Shown here one piece after another: positions 1-9,885 of a stretch of DNA of 64,000 bases. Source of the DNA: Neptuniibacter marinus (GTDB lineage Bacteria > Pseudomonadota > Gammaproteobacteria > Pseudomonadales > Balneatricaceae); contig NZ_LUTR01000001.1 of NCBI RefSeq assembly GCF_001597725.1, positions 1 to 64,000 of the forward strand. Reading direction: 5' to 3'. The position numbers were made by a program, and so were the translations under genes. Each line of letters opens with the position of its first letter. Position 1 is the stretch's first letter. Under the pieces are notes generated by a model. The model was not told where the DNA came from and ran no database searches. It saw nothing but the letters and a program-made list of their open reading frames with translations.

Positions 1-1
1 A

Positions 2-77
2 TCCCTGATAGCTCAGTTGGTAGAGCAGTAGACTGTTAATCTATTGGTCGCTGGTTCGAGTCCAGCTCAGGGAGCCA
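2..77 (+). tRNA. tRNA-Asn (anticodon GTT)
   Basis: Complete cloverleaf. The 7-bp acceptor stem pairs positions 2-8 with 67-73, the discriminator is G74, and CCA is encoded at 75-77. The anticodon GTT lies at 35-37. The T loop carries GGTTCGAGTCC. It is the first gene of a tRNA cluster whose upstream part may lie outside the window. Confidence 0.97.
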
Positions 78-94
78 TCTGAAAAGATGAACGT

Positions 95-171
<77 letters not shown>

Positions 172-207
172 CTTTTATCTTTTGGCTTTACTGCATAGCA
201 GGTATGT

Positions 208-284
<77 letters not shown>

Positions 285-320
285 CTTTTATCTTTTGGCT
301 TTACTGCATAGCAGGTATGT

Positions 321-397
<77 letters not shown>

Positions 398-433
398 CTT
401 TTATCTTTTGGCTTTACTGCATAGCAGGTATGT

Positions 434-510
<77 letters not shown>

Positions 511-534
511 CTTCTTATTTTATCCTTCCTTATC

Positions 535-2295
535 TTATATTTTGTTTGATAACCAAATACTTTGGTAAGGTGCAAGCTCGATCGTTGCATGCAGATCATC
601 AAAAACATCATCACTCAATAGATCTGACCATTGATGCGTATTTATTAAGTTTAGATCCGATAAAAGCAATGTTGCTGGCTTATCACTAAGATTATTCAAA
701 CAAAAAATACTCTGTCTTCTATTAATCCCTTGTCGCCAAAAACCAAATATCTGATCTCCTAAATGGAGGGTAAATTGCGTTGCATTAGGATGGAAAGCAG
801 CCTGCTTTGTACGAATGGAAATAAGCCGTTTCATCGCATCAAAAATATATGCGTAATGTGAAGTTTCATCATCCAGAAGCTGAACCAATGAATCATACTC
901 CCAATGATGACGATTAATTGAACGAAAATGCCCCGTCATTTTTACTCGCTCATGATCATTAAGGCTACCCAACAAGCTTTGAAAATAGATACCTGGGATA
1001 CCTTCCAATGCCAACATTATTCTATGCGCACACAGAAAGCGCTCCACACCAAACTCATCCTTCCCTTCTATCGTTCCCTGCAGAGCCTCAAAGAGAGTAA
1101 TATTGATCTCATAAGGCTTATTTACTCCATCTTCTAAAGCACGCCACGAAACATGCCCTCCCCATTCCTGCATCCTGTCTGTCAACATTTCAACTTCAGT
1201 ATCAGGTAAGATCCCCTCCACTGGCCGCAAACCAATACCATCATGGGAAGCAATAAAGTTGAAATAGGCCGTACCATCCTGCGCAGGAGGCATACTCATC
1301 ATCCACTGCTTTAAATAAAAACTTTGACCTGTCAAAAGTGCATGCAAGAGCAAAGGCGGCAGTGAAAAGTTATAGACACAATGAGCTTCATTAGCATTAC
1401 CAAAATAGGATAGATTTTCCCTACTCGGTATATTCGTCTCGGTAATGATCATGGCAGTAGGGCAAGCAAATCCAATCAAAAGTCGCAATAATCGAACAAC
1501 CTCATGGGTTTGCTCTAAATTCAGGCACGTTGTCCCGCTCTCCTTCCACAAAAAAGCAATGGCATCCAAACGGAAAATATTAACGCCGTTATCCAGATAG
1601 AAGCGAACAAGCTTTACAAACTCTTTTAAAACTTTTGGATTTCTAAAATCAAAATCTACTTGATCATGACTAAAAGTACACCAAACATGCTGAAGGCCCT
1701 TTTCAGTTTCAACCTCTCTCAACAAATAGGTTGTTCGTGGACGAACAACTTGAGACGTATCATCGTCAGGACTCGCCACATAGAAATAATCACTTCCAGG
1801 CCCCTCTCCTTTAATGAAGTTTTGAAACCACCCGCTCTCACCTGAGCAGTGATTAATAACAACATCAGACATCAAACGAAATTCAGCAGCCAGTTTTTTA
1901 ATATCATCCCACTCGCCAACAGACTCTCTTACTTTATAATAATCACTGACGGCAAAGCCATCATCTGAGCTATAAGGGAAAAAGGGCAACACATGCACGC
2001 CATTAATGACCCCATCGCACTGCTCATGCAGAAAGCGATGCAATGTTGTTAGCGCCCTTTTGCCCGGTTCATATAGAGAATCACCATAAGTAATCATAAT
2101 GACATCACTTTCATCCCAGTAGTTTTTATGAGATACAGGTACGCTATCAACCTGCTGAAGACGCATTATCTCAACAAGTTCCGACGCCAAATCAGCCAGT
2201 ATTTCGACACTTTTTTCAGAATATATAACCTGAAGGTGGTTAGATATCTGAAAACTTAATTGCTCATTAGCTGAATCATTCACACTACGATCCAT
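535..2295 (-). CDS. GH13_18 phosphorylase, probably glucosylglycerate phosphorylase
   Basis: Alpha-amylase-fold protein of 586 residues in the sucrose phosphorylase subfamily GH13_18. Visible landmarks are [12 protein letters not shown] with the likely nucleophile Asp, [13 protein letters not shown] with the acid/base Glu, and [11 protein letters not shown]. Glucosylglycerate phosphorylases share the stretch around [10 protein letters not shown]. The family cleaves an alpha-glucoside with phosphate to give glucose 1-phosphate. The ATG at 2295 sits 25 bp after the synthase gene; a longer frame reaching 2403 would run back into that gene. Position as third gene behind a glucosyl-3-phosphoglycerate synthase and its phosphatase makes glucosylglycerate a likelier substrate than sucrose. 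The substrate is inferred from context. Confidence 0.8.
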   Translation of the reverse strand: MDRSVNDSANEQLSFQISNHLQVIYSEKSVEILADLASELVEIMRLQQVDSVPVSHKNYWDESDVIMITYGDSLYEPGKRALTTLHRFLHEQCDGVINGVHVLPFFPYSSDDGFAVSDYYKVRESVGEWDDIKKLAAEFRLMSDVVINHCSGESGWFQNFIKGEGPGSDYFYVASPDDDTSQVVRPRTTYLLREVETEKGLQHVWCTFSHDQVDFDFRNPKVLKEFVKLVRFYLDNGVNIFRLDAIAFLWKESGTTCLNLEQTHEVVRLLRLLIGFACPTAMIITETNIPSRENLSYFGNANEAHCVYNFSLPPLLLHALLTGQSFYLKQWMMSMPPAQDGTAYFNFIASHDGIGLRPVEGILPDTEVEMLTDRMQEWGGHVSWRALEDGVNKPYEINITLFEALQGTIEGKDEFGVERFLCAHRIMLALEGIPGIYFQSLLGSLNDHERVKMTGHFRSINRHHWEYDSLVQLLDDETSHYAYIFDAMKRLISIRTKQAAFHPNATQFTLHLGDQIFGFWRQGINRRQSIFCLNNLSDKPATLLLSDLNLINTHQWSDLLSDDVFDDLHATIELAPYQSIWLSNKI

Positions 2296-2320
2296 ATCTG
2301 TAATATCCCTATTTAAGAAA

Positions 2321-3556
2321 CTACTTAAGCGTCTCAGCCATAAACTCTTTATGGTCCAATTCAACAGCCTCAACCAGACGGTCAAATACATCAGGCATCG
2401 CACTACTTACTCGACTCCAGCTTGGTATAAAAGGTGTATCCATAGCGTTACCGAGAAACTGCTCCCCTGCCGTAATAATGTTCCGCGAAAACATCTCAAC
2501 AGCCTGCTCCTCACCATGAATATCTAGCTGCAACCCATTCATAACCGCATCATTGTGATAGGTTTCAATAAAGTCTAAGGCTATACGGAAATACGTTGCT
2601 TTAATGGTACGGAAAGTTTCGCTATTAAAAGTATGTCCTTGCGTGGCCAACTTTCTAAATAACGCCTTAGTTATATCTATGGACATTTTAGACAGCCCCG
2701 CATTCTTATCATCAAGCGATAAGTTTTGGTGCTTGTGATCATACTGATCCGCAATATCTACCTGACAAAGGCGGTTATTTGAATAATTACGGTGCATCTC
2801 CGATAGCACACCGATCTCCAACCCCCAATCACTCGGGATTCTGATATCACTCAATACATCACGACGAAAAGAAAACTCTCCCGCCAAAGGATAACGGAAG
2901 CTATCCATATACTGCAGATATTCAATCTCGCCAAATACTTTTTTTAACGCACGCAACAATGGCGTAACCAGCAATCGACACACCCGACCATTAATTTTCC
3001 CATCCGCAACTCGCGCATAAAAACCTTTACAAAACTCGTAGTTAAACTGAGGGTTAGCGACAGGATAAATAAGCCTCGCTAACATATCTCGGTTATAGGT
3101 CGTGATATCGCAGTCATGCAAAGCCACAGATTCTGCACGTCCTGACGCCAGCACATAGCCCATGCAATACCAAACATTTCGTCCTTTTCCTGGTTCTTTA
3201 GGGGCTAATTTCAAAGATTGAAGTTCTGCATCCAATTCTCGTAAACGGGGACCATCATTCCAAAGAATGCGGTGATGCTGTGGAAGCTTTTTAAAAAAAT
3301 TCTGAGCAAAGCAAAACTGCTCTTCATTAGCTCGATCAAGCCCGATAACAATCTCTGATAAATAGGGCACTTTACAAAGTTCGTCAACAATATGCCCTAA
3401 CGCAGGCCCCTTTAACTCAGAAAAAAGTGAAGGCAAAATAAGTGACATGGGCCTTTTCCGGCCAAACCGAGTTAACTCAGCCTCTACCTCTTCAATTGGC
3501 CTATTCGACAGATTATGTAGCGTAGTAATAATTCCATTCTGATAAAAATCAGCCAT
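2321..3556 (-). CDS. gpgS: Glucosyl-3-phosphoglycerate synthase (GT81 family)
   Basis: Glycosyltransferase of 411 residues with a GT-A fold. It would transfer glucose from a nucleotide sugar to 3-phosphoglycerate, the first step toward the compatible solute glucosylglycerate. The DxD-type metal/nucleotide motif is seen in [11 protein letters not shown]. Other family landmarks are [23 protein letters not shown] and [12 protein letters not shown]. The ATG at 3556 has GGAG six bases upstream and follows the phosphatase stop by one base, so the two are probably translationally coupled. A mannosyl-transferring relative cannot be excluded from sequence alone. Confidence 0.85.
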   Translation of the reverse strand: MADFYQNGIITTLHNLSNRPIEEVEAELTRFGRKRPMSLILPSLFSELKGPALGHIVDELCKVPYLSEIVIGLDRANEEQFCFAQNFFKKLPQHHRILWNDGPRLRELDAELQSLKLAPKEPGKGRNVWYCMGYVLASGRAESVALHDCDITTYNRDMLARLIYPVANPQFNYEFCKGFYARVADGKINGRVCRLLVTPLLRALKKVFGEIEYLQYMDSFRYPLAGEFSFRRDVLSDIRIPSDWGLEIGVLSEMHRNYSNNRLCQVDIADQYDHKHQNLSLDDKNAGLSKMSIDITKALFRKLATQGHTFNSETFRTIKATYFRIALDFIETYHNDAVMNGLQLDIHGEEQAVEMFSRNIITAGEQFLGNAMDTPFIPSWSRVSSAMPDVFDRLVEAVELDHKEFMAETLK

Positions 3557-3557
3557 A

Positions 3558-4430
3558 TCAACTCCTAAGCTTATTCTGCAGATAGTCAATAATATCTACA
3601 TCTATGGATGTTTCTTCCGTACTCAAAAATTTACGCATACCTTCAACCCAACCTTGCGGGCCTAAGTGCATAGAACGGTAAATATTTGAATGCTTAATAT
3701 CTGGAAAATCATGTACAGGTGATCGAATGGCGAGAGCACAATCCGCAACTTCTAACATCTCCCTGTCGTTATAACTATCACCTGCAGCAATAGTTAAAAA
3801 TGATTCCGCTGGTGAATCATTTTTATATCTTTTACATAGCCACTGAAGGGCACGACCTTTATCACAATGACCGGTAACATGCAGGAAACGCCCCCCCTGC
3901 AAAACGGTTGCTCCCGAGCTCTTTAATGCTTCGACAAAAAGAGATTTACGCTCGTTTGAACCCTTCCACATCACTGGCTCGCTATACTCTCTCTGATTAG
4001 CCAGCTTAGCCGCCTCTTCAGACAACCCCGTAAGCCTGACAATCCCATCGACACCTAACGAAGTAAATGTTTCAAACTCCCTCTCAAACTCGTCTTCCAT
4101 CTCAGATAATAAATTTATCCAAACTTCTCGAGACTTAGAGAACTGATAACAATCGTACCCGTCTAAAGGTTCACAACCGGATGGGGTCGCTGAAAAATAC
4201 CCTTGCGGGATAAAAACAGCGGCACCATTTTCCACCACGAAGGGATGTGAATTTTCAAGTTCCGAGCGCAACACTTTTAACTCTGCTCGGGTCTTACTAG
4301 TAACAGGGATAACAGGTACCCCCTTTTCTTGGAAAAGCTCTAATAAAGGAGCAGCAGCTAGATAACTATAAGTAAAATGATCCAATAACGAACCATCCAG
4401 ATCCGTAAACACCAGCACCTTTTTAAACAT
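3558..4430 (-). CDS. HAD-IIB glucosyl/mannosyl-3-phosphoglycerate phosphatase
   Basis: HAD phosphatase of 290 residues in the mannosyl-3-phosphoglycerate phosphatase (MPGP/YedP) family. Motif I is FTDLDGSLLDH with the nucleophile Asp. Motif II is PVTSKTRAE, and the C-terminal acidic motif is AAGDSYNDREML. It would dephosphorylate the product of the next gene to release the free glycosylglycerate. The ATG at 4430 has a strong GGGAGAGAG upstream, which is why the longer frame to 4466 was not used. It is the first gene of the three-gene operon. Specificity for glucosyl rather than mannosyl substrate is inferred from the partner synthase. Confidence 0.85.
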   Translation of the reverse strand: MFKKVLVFTDLDGSLLDHFTYSYLAAAPLLELFQEKGVPVIPVTSKTRAELKVLRSELENSHPFVVENGAAVFIPQGYFSATPSGCEPLDGYDCYQFSKSREVWINLLSEMEDEFEREFETFTSLGVDGIVRLTGLSEEAAKLANQREYSEPVMWKGSNERKSLFVEALKSSGATVLQGGRFLHVTGHCDKGRALQWLCKRYKNDSPAESFLTIAAGDSYNDREMLEVADCALAIRSPVHDFPDIKHSNIYRSMHLGPQGWVEGMRKFLSTEETSIDVDIIDYLQNKLRS

Positions 4431-4608
4431 TCTCTCTCCCTTAGTAAGAACGTGCACCAGAATCAATCACCTATAAAGAGCGCACTAAAATGATGCAGTT
4501 TTATCTTTATGAGTGAAAATCATACTCTTTACAGTAAGCCTTGCATAAAACATACCGATTAAAAAATTCTAATAAGAAGGAGCACTAGTGTTATCAGCTC
4601 TGAATTAA

Positions 4609-4668
4609 ATAACTGAAGAATTAACTGAAGAATTAACTGAAGAATTAACTGAAGAATTAACTGAAGAA
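4609..4668 (+). repeat. 12-bp minisatellite (TTAACTGAAGAA)x4 plus one variant
   Basis: Four perfect 12-bp units occupy 4621-4668. One imperfect unit precedes them at 4609-4620. The repeat lies in the spacer between the glucosylglycerate operon (upstream side) and the aminopeptidase terminator. Because 12 is a multiple of three, one plus-strand frame stays open through it (repeating L-T-E-E), but no start codon is available after the in-frame TAA at 4606. Confidence 0.95.
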
Positions 4669-4727
4669 ATCAGCATAGAGCGTTTAACAAGTGGAGAAAC
4701 ACTCACAACTCACCTTGGCATAGGTAA

Positions 4728-4758
4728 AAAGCGTTAAAACCAATCACTTTAACGCTTT
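4728..4758 (-). terminator. Rho-independent terminator of the aminopeptidase gene
   Basis: Perfect 11-bp inverted repeat (AAAGCGTTAAA / TTTAACGCTTT) with a 9-nt loop. On the minus strand it is followed by a T run. It lies 22 bp past the aminopeptidase stop. Confidence 0.85.
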
Positions 4759-4779
4759 CCGATCTAATGCTTACTAAAA

Positions 4780-6063
4780 TTAAACTCTACCTTCGCAGTA
4801 GAACTGCTCTAAAATCTTAATTAAGGCACCCACATCCCGAACACCGGCTAGCTCCCTAATTGAATGCATCGCAAATTGTGGTACGCCAATATCTAAGGTT
4901 TTAATCCCAAGCCCTGCTGCCGTAATAGGCCCGATTGTGCTACCACATCCCATATCACTACGCACAACAAAAGACTGAACAGGAACACCTACCTGTTGGG
5001 CTAAATCCCTAAATAAACCACTGGTCTCACTATTAGAAGCGTAACGCTGATTTGCATTAATTTTGATCACAGGACCTGCATTGAGCAAAGGACCATGATT
5101 TTCATCATGCTTATCCGCAAAATTCGGATGAATCCCATGGGCATTATCAGCCGAGATAAGCATAGACCGGTTAATCGTTCTTACTCGATCCTCTGCAACA
5201 GGCAGTAAACGCTCTATAACTTGGCTCAACATCGGCCCTTGCGCGCCCGCAGCACTCATGCTGCCAACCTCCTCATGATCATTACATACTAATAGCACCC
5301 CCTCTTCCGAATCAGCATTAAGCAACGCCTTAAGACCCATAAAGCAGCTCAGCAGATTATCTAGCCGTGCAGAAGCAATAAATTCCTCTTCAAGCCCAAC
5401 AATAGATGGGCCCTGTGTATCATATAATGAAATTTCATAATCCAGAATTTCATCAATATCAGATACACCCTCTTTATTTAACTGCTTAGCTAAAATGGAT
5501 TTAAAGTCACACTTTTCTTCACCTTGAGCCAAAATGACCGGCAACTGTGTTTGAGCATTAATGGTACGATTAGTATTAGCATCACGATCTAAATGGATAG
5601 CCAAACTAGGCAGGATAGCTACAGGTTTAACAAAATCAACTAAAGCCTGCTGCCGCGATCGACTAGCATCTAAATAGCTAACACGTCCTGCCATGGACAG
5701 ATCTCGGTCAAACCATGGGTTCAACAAAACCCCACCATAAACCTCAACACCCAACTGCTGATAGCCCTGCTTACAAAGCTCTGGTACAGGCTTAACTTTT
5801 AAACAAGGCGAGTCAGTATGAGCTCCCACCATTCTAAAACCTGATTCGAGTAAGCTTCGATTCGCGGGCATGCACCATGCAACAATGGAAGAGCCATTAC
5901 GCACTGTATAATAACGACCGCCAGCACTTACACACCAAGCATCAGCTTCATCAACACACTGATAACCCGCCGCATTTAGACGCTGAACCATCTCATTAAC
6001 AGCATGATAAGGCGTAGGGGCTGATTGCAAAAATTCTTTAAGATCAACTAATAATTCAGACAT
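4780..6063 (-). CDS. apeB: M18 family aminopeptidase (aspartyl aminopeptidase type)
   Basis: Zinc aminopeptidase of 427 residues, the normal length for bacterial M18. Metal and catalytic landmarks are [13 protein letters not shown], the SARLDNLLS region, [22 protein letters not shown] and the C-terminal [12 protein letters not shown] followed by MHSIRELAG. It removes N-terminal, usually acidic, residues from peptides in the cytosol; no signal peptide is present. The start has GGGAA upstream. The gene begins 16 bp after the FKBP lipoprotein gene and probably shares its transcript. Confidence 0.93.
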   Translation of the reverse strand: MSELLVDLKEFLQSAPTPYHAVNEMVQRLNAAGYQCVDEADAWCVSAGGRYYTVRNGSSIVAWCMPANRSLLESGFRMVGAHTDSPCLKVKPVPELCKQGYQQLGVEVYGGVLLNPWFDRDLSMAGRVSYLDASRSRQQALVDFVKPVAILPSLAIHLDRDANTNRTINAQTQLPVILAQGEEKCDFKSILAKQLNKEGVSDIDEILDYEISLYDTQGPSIVGLEEEFIASARLDNLLSCFMGLKALLNADSEEGVLLVCNDHEEVGSMSAAGAQGPMLSQVIERLLPVAEDRVRTINRSMLISADNAHGIHPNFADKHDENHGPLLNAGPVIKINANQRYASNSETSGLFRDLAQQVGVPVQSFVVRSDMGCGSTIGPITAAGLGIKTLDIGVPQFAMHSIRELAGVRDVGALIKILEQFYCEGRV

Positions 6064-6079
6064 AAGATTCCCTTAATTC

Positions 6080-6595
6080 CTACTCTGCAGCTGTAAAATC
6101 AATTAACTCAACCTTGAAGATCAACGTTGAATTAGCCGGTATATCATCTGCAGGACTGGTTGCCCCATATGCAAGCGCGGAGGGTACAAACAACATCCAC
6201 GTACTACCTCTATTCATCATCATTAATCCTTCAGTCCAACCTCTGATCACACGATTTAATGGAAAAACGGAAGGCTCTCCCCGCTGGTATGAACTATCAA
6301 ATACATGCTCATCTACACGCGTGCCTTCATAATGAACAGTCACTAAGTCGGTAATTGAAGGCCTCTCACCCTCCCCCTGCTTGAGCACTTTATACTGCAA
6401 ACCAGTTTTTGTAGTAACAACCCCTTCCCGCAAAGCGTTCTTTTGTAAAAAGGCAGCACCCGCTTTGCTGACATCATCATTCAATGCTTTATCGACCAAC
6501 TCCTGCCTAAACCTTTCTTCTGCGGCATCCTCACCACAGCCAAATAACAATACCGATAACAGAGCTAAGCCTACAAGCCTACAAACAAATTTCAT
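6080..6595 (-). CDS. FKBP-type peptidyl-prolyl isomerase lipoprotein
   Basis: Protein of 171 residues. An N-terminal lipoprotein signal ends in the lipobox LLFGC, giving a mature Cys near residue 20. A short helical linker leads to one FKBP domain (about residues 60-168) with VTVHYEGT, VFDSSY, VIRGWTEGL and the ALAYG loop. It should act as a periplasmic, membrane-anchored prolyl isomerase or chaperone of the FkpA/FklB/Mip type. It is divergent from prc, which encodes another periplasmic quality-control enzyme. Confidence 0.92.
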   Translation of the reverse strand: MKFVCRLVGLALLSVLLFGCGEDAAEERFRQELVDKALNDDVSKAGAAFLQKNALREGVVTTKTGLQYKVLKQGEGERPSITDLVTVHYEGTRVDEHVFDSSYQRGEPSVFPLNRVIRGWTEGLMMMNRGSTWMLFVPSALAYGATSPADDIPANSTLIFKVELIDFTAAE

Positions 6596-6745
6596 TTTTT
6601 ATTCCAATATAACCAGAGAATTAGAAGCAATTGATTTTACATCACTCTTCAGCATGTCTACACTCAACTAACATAAGTTTGGGAACTAATCCCTCCTAAA
6701 CGAGGTCACAACAGAATCTAGAGCTAAAAAGTTAAGAAATACATT

Positions 6746-8827
6746 ATGCATAGACCGCTATTAAATACACTTTTCATTACAGCGTTTTCTCTTTTAGCAC
6801 CTATTACAGCCTACGCGCTGGTAACCCCGCTAGAAGCAGAACCAATTCACAAACAAACTCTGTTGGAGATCAATGAGTCACTAAAGCTTGGTCACTACAA
6901 TCGAATATCTATTGATGACTCTCTTTCGGATCAAATATTTGATCAATACCTAAAAGATTTAGATCCGTCTCGCAGCTATTTTTACAAAAGCGATATTGAT
7001 GAATTTGAACAGTATCGTTACACCCTAGATGACAACATCAAAAAAGGGGATCTAAATGATGCCTACCTTATCTATAACCGCTTTCAAACACGTCTTGAAG
7101 ATCGCTTAAAATTCACCATTAGCGAACTAGAAGAAGGCAAAAAATTTGACTTTGATGTTGATGAGAACCTAAACACTGATAGAGAAGAAGCACCTTGGAT
7201 TACAACCGAAGAGGAGATGAATGCTCTTTGGGATCGTCGTTTAAAAAGCGCTTTACTCAATCTTAAATTTGCTGAAAAAACAGACGAAGAAGCAAAAGAG
7301 GTTTTAATTAAACGTTATAACAATCAATTAAAACGCTCTCTACAGGTAAATAGCGAGGATGTATTCCAAACTTTCGCTAACGCTTTTACCAAACAATATG
7401 ACCCTCATACACAATACTTTTCACCTAGAAAGTCTGAAAACTTCAAGATAAACATGAGCTTATCTTTAGAAGGGATTGGTGCTGTCTTAAAAAGTGAAAA
7501 CGAATTCACCCAGATTGTTCGCTTAGTTCCTGCTGGCCCTGCTGATAAAACAGGACAACTAAAAGCTACCGACAAAATTATCGGTGTTGGTCAAGGTGAA
7601 GATGGTGAAATAGAGGACGTAATTGGATGGCGGTTAGATGATGTTGTACAACTGATTCGTGGACCGAAAGATACAACCGTACGCTTAGAAATAAAAAGCT
7701 CAGATCAAGAAGAAAGACCATCAAAAATCGTTAAGATTGTGCGAAACAAAGTAAAACTGGAAGAGCAATCAGCGCAAAAACGCGTGATTGAAGTAAACCA
7801 TTTAGGCAGAGACTTCAAACTTGGTGTTATAGAAATTCCCGCATTTTATATCGATTTTGCAGCACTACAAAGGGGTGATGATGATTACAAAAGCACCTCT
7901 CGCGATGTGGAAAAATTAATTACTGAGCTAAAAGAAGACGAAATTGATGGCCTAATTATCGACCTTCGAAATAATGGCGGCGGCTCACTTAGAGAAGCCA
8001 ATGATACGGTCGGCTTATTTATTAAGCACGGGCCCACGGTGCAAGTCAAAGACTCGTCTGGACGTGTCGAAGTACTACGTGATCGTGACTCAAAGGTTGC
8101 TTATACGGGGCCTATAGCGGTCATGATAAATCGCCTCTCCGCTTCTGCATCAGAGATTTTTGCCGGAGCGATTCAAGATTATCATCGAGGCATTATCATC
8201 GGCGGACAAACATTTGGTAAAGGGACAGTGCAAACCTTACTTCCCTTAAACCATGGCCAACTAAAATTAACGCACGCAAAATTTTATAGAATTTCAGGTG
8301 AAAGCACCCAGAATAAAGGGGTCATGCCTGATATAGACTACCCAACGCTATATGATCCTGAAATAATCGGAGAAAGCGCATTAGATAACGCTTTATCTTG
8401 GGATAAAGTTCGCTCTGCTCCTCATGGAACCTACCCTAGCGTTAAAGCTTTTCTTGGTCAGATTGCTCAACGCCATCAATCGCGCACCTCAGAAGATCCC
8501 GACTTCGTCTTTATGCGCAAACAAGTCGAACGTTTAAAAGAGGTGCGTAAAGAAGGTAGTCTAATTCCTCTACGAGAGTCAGAGCTTAAGCAGGAACGTG
8601 ATAGTGCCGAAGCATGGCAAGTAGAAGCTGAAAATATTCGACGTGCACAAAAACAGCTTCCGCCGATAAAAAAACTATCCGACCTAGACGATGAACTAGA
8701 AAAAGATAGCCAAGGCCGCGCTATTAATCCTGAATCTGAAGCAATGCTGGTTGAAAGTGGTCGCATTCTATTAGATGCTGTACTAATGCAACTACAGTAT
8801 TCCGCTACCCAATCGGAACAGAATTAA
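6746..8827 (+). CDS. prc: Tail-specific (C-terminal processing) protease Prc
   Basis: Periplasmic S41 protease of 693 residues, close to E. coli Prc in length. It has an N-terminal signal peptide ending near AYA, a helical N-terminal domain, and a PDZ domain around residues 235-330 (LSLEGIGAVLK). The catalytic Ser lies in RLSASASEIFAG and the Lys in GQTFGKGTVQ. A C-terminal helical domain rich in Glu, Lys and Arg follows. It degrades proteins with nonpolar C-termini and trims lipoproteins and penicillin-binding proteins. It is divergently transcribed from the FKBP lipoprotein gene, with a 150-bp shared spacer. Confidence 0.95.
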   Translation: MHRPLLNTLFITAFSLLAPITAYALVTPLEAEPIHKQTLLEINESLKLGHYNRISIDDSLSDQIFDQYLKDLDPSRSYFYKSDIDEFEQYRYTLDDNIKKGDLNDAYLIYNRFQTRLEDRLKFTISELEEGKKFDFDVDENLNTDREEAPWITTEEEMNALWDRRLKSALLNLKFAEKTDEEAKEVLIKRYNNQLKRSLQVNSEDVFQTFANAFTKQYDPHTQYFSPRKSENFKINMSLSLEGIGAVLKSENEFTQIVRLVPAGPADKTGQLKATDKIIGVGQGEDGEIEDVIGWRLDDVVQLIRGPKDTTVRLEIKSSDQEERPSKIVKIVRNKVKLEEQSAQKRVIEVNHLGRDFKLGVIEIPAFYIDFAALQRGDDDYKSTSRDVEKLITELKEDEIDGLIIDLRNNGGGSLREANDTVGLFIKHGPTVQVKDSSGRVEVLRDRDSKVAYTGPIAVMINRLSASASEIFAGAIQDYHRGIIIGGQTFGKGTVQTLLPLNHGQLKLTHAKFYRISGESTQNKGVMPDIDYPTLYDPEIIGESALDNALSWDKVRSAPHGTYPSVKAFLGQIAQRHQSRTSEDPDFVFMRKQVERLKEVRKEGSLIPLRESELKQERDSAEAWQVEAENIRRAQKQLPPIKKLSDLDDELEKDSQGRAINPESEAMLVESGRILLDAVLMQLQYSATQSEQN

Positions 8828-8873
8828 TCAGCACAATTGAGGCTTATTTTTAGCCCCATAATAAAGGCTTTGG

Positions 8874-9653
8874 ATGAAAAACAAAAAAAGCATTGTCTTA
8901 ATTATTCTTATTCCTTTAATTCTGGCCGCCTTAGCAGGCGGCGGCTTCCTTATGTATAACCAAATGCAAGGTCAACACGCTGAAAACCTAAAAGACCTTG
9001 AGAAATTTGGCTTTACCGTTCTACCTACAAGCACCCACTCCGAAACAATCGGTGAGCTAGGCGCAAAGCAGCTCCCTTCTACCTTTTATGAAAGTAAAGC
9101 GACCCCAACACAGAAAGTAATTAAAGGGTTAATGGCAGATAATGAACAGCTTATTGAAGAACAAAAAGAGCTTCGTGCTGAAATAGAAACCCTGCAAGAA
9201 AAAATAGCTTCTTTACAAACCTACAAAGAGCTTAATGAGCACTTCGCCCCACTCAGCATGGCAGAAGAGATAACAGCCGTAGAAAGGCAACTAAAAAGAC
9301 TACTACTTGATATGCCTGACGCTAGACGCTTTTCAAATTTAAAAATAGAAGCCATGTCGGCAGCAGCTGGGCACGAATATAAGAAATTCATTGGCGCCAA
9401 ACGGCTAATTTTGGCTGAAAATGAACGCGAAATGTTAATTAGAGACTATATGCCTGAATTCGCTTTCTGCGTAGGCGATGGAATAGACATTGCCGCAAAC
9501 TCTCCACGAGAGGAGCGCCTAATTACCATATTTTTCCGCAAACAAGACCCAACCATACTCCCCTCAAACCTCAAAGCAGACTTAGACACGGTGGTAAAAC
9601 CATGCCAAACCGCACTTTATGAGCGCCTCAGTAATTACGACAAACCTATTTAA
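8874..9653 (+). CDS. Unrecognised single-pass membrane protein with coiled coil
   Basis: I do not recognise this 259-residue protein. It has a short basic N-terminus (MKNKKK), one strong transmembrane helix at about residues 7-27, and a heptad-rich coiled coil at about 85-118 (EEQKELRAEIETLQEKIASLQ). A globular C-terminal region holds two cysteines (FCVGDG and KPCQTA). This topology, N-in with a large periplasmic part, suggests a scaffold or periplasmic accessory protein. It starts 46 bp after prc, so it may be cotranscribed and work with the protease, as adaptor proteins do for Prc elsewhere; that link is only inferred. Confidence 0.75.
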   Translation: MKNKKSIVLIILIPLILAALAGGGFLMYNQMQGQHAENLKDLEKFGFTVLPTSTHSETIGELGAKQLPSTFYESKATPTQKVIKGLMADNEQLIEEQKELRAEIETLQEKIASLQTYKELNEHFAPLSMAEEITAVERQLKRLLLDMPDARRFSNLKIEAMSAAAGHEYKKFIGAKRLILAENEREMLIRDYMPEFAFCVGDGIDIAANSPREERLITIFFRKQDPTILPSNLKADLDTVVKPCQTALYERLSNYDKPI

Positions 9654-9720
9654 TCGCTAAATTTTTGGCCACAAATCACCTATTCACAGCAAAACTTATG
9701 TAAAGCTTATGGTTTTACTG

Positions 9721-9726
9721 TATAAT
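9721..9726 (+). promoter_or_regulatory. Likely -10 box of the rpsA promoter
   Basis: A perfect TATAAT followed by GCGCGC, a GC-rich discriminator typical of stringently controlled ribosomal promoters. No good -35 box is visible at the usual distance. The resulting leader is about 150 nt. Confidence 0.55.
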
Positions 9727-9885
9727 GCGCGCTCAAATTCTATTGAATTGGGTGCTACACCGGTCAAAACGCCCCTTTTGAACTACTTAAAACTGACCCT
9801 GTAAAACCGGTATTACAGGCTGAAGCGCTACAGTCCCATTAAACTTATAAAATGGTATGTGGCCCTTACATATAGGACATTTTCA
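9727..9885 (+). promoter_or_regulatory. rpsA leader with stem-loop (possible autoregulatory region)
   Basis: Long 5' leader of ribosomal protein S1. A hairpin pairs CCTGTAA (9798-9804) with TTACAGG (9813-9819). S1 messages in gammaproteobacteria have structured leaders with weak Shine-Dalgarno sites that S1 itself represses. Here an AGGA lies at 9873-9876, nine bases before the ATG. Confidence 0.45.

Noticed and set aside
4609-4737. Plus-strand open frame with repeated L-T-E-E through the 12-bp repeats
   Set aside because: An in-frame TAA lies at 4606-4608 and no ATG, GTG or TTG start follows before the repeats; the openness is explained by the repeat length being a multiple of three.
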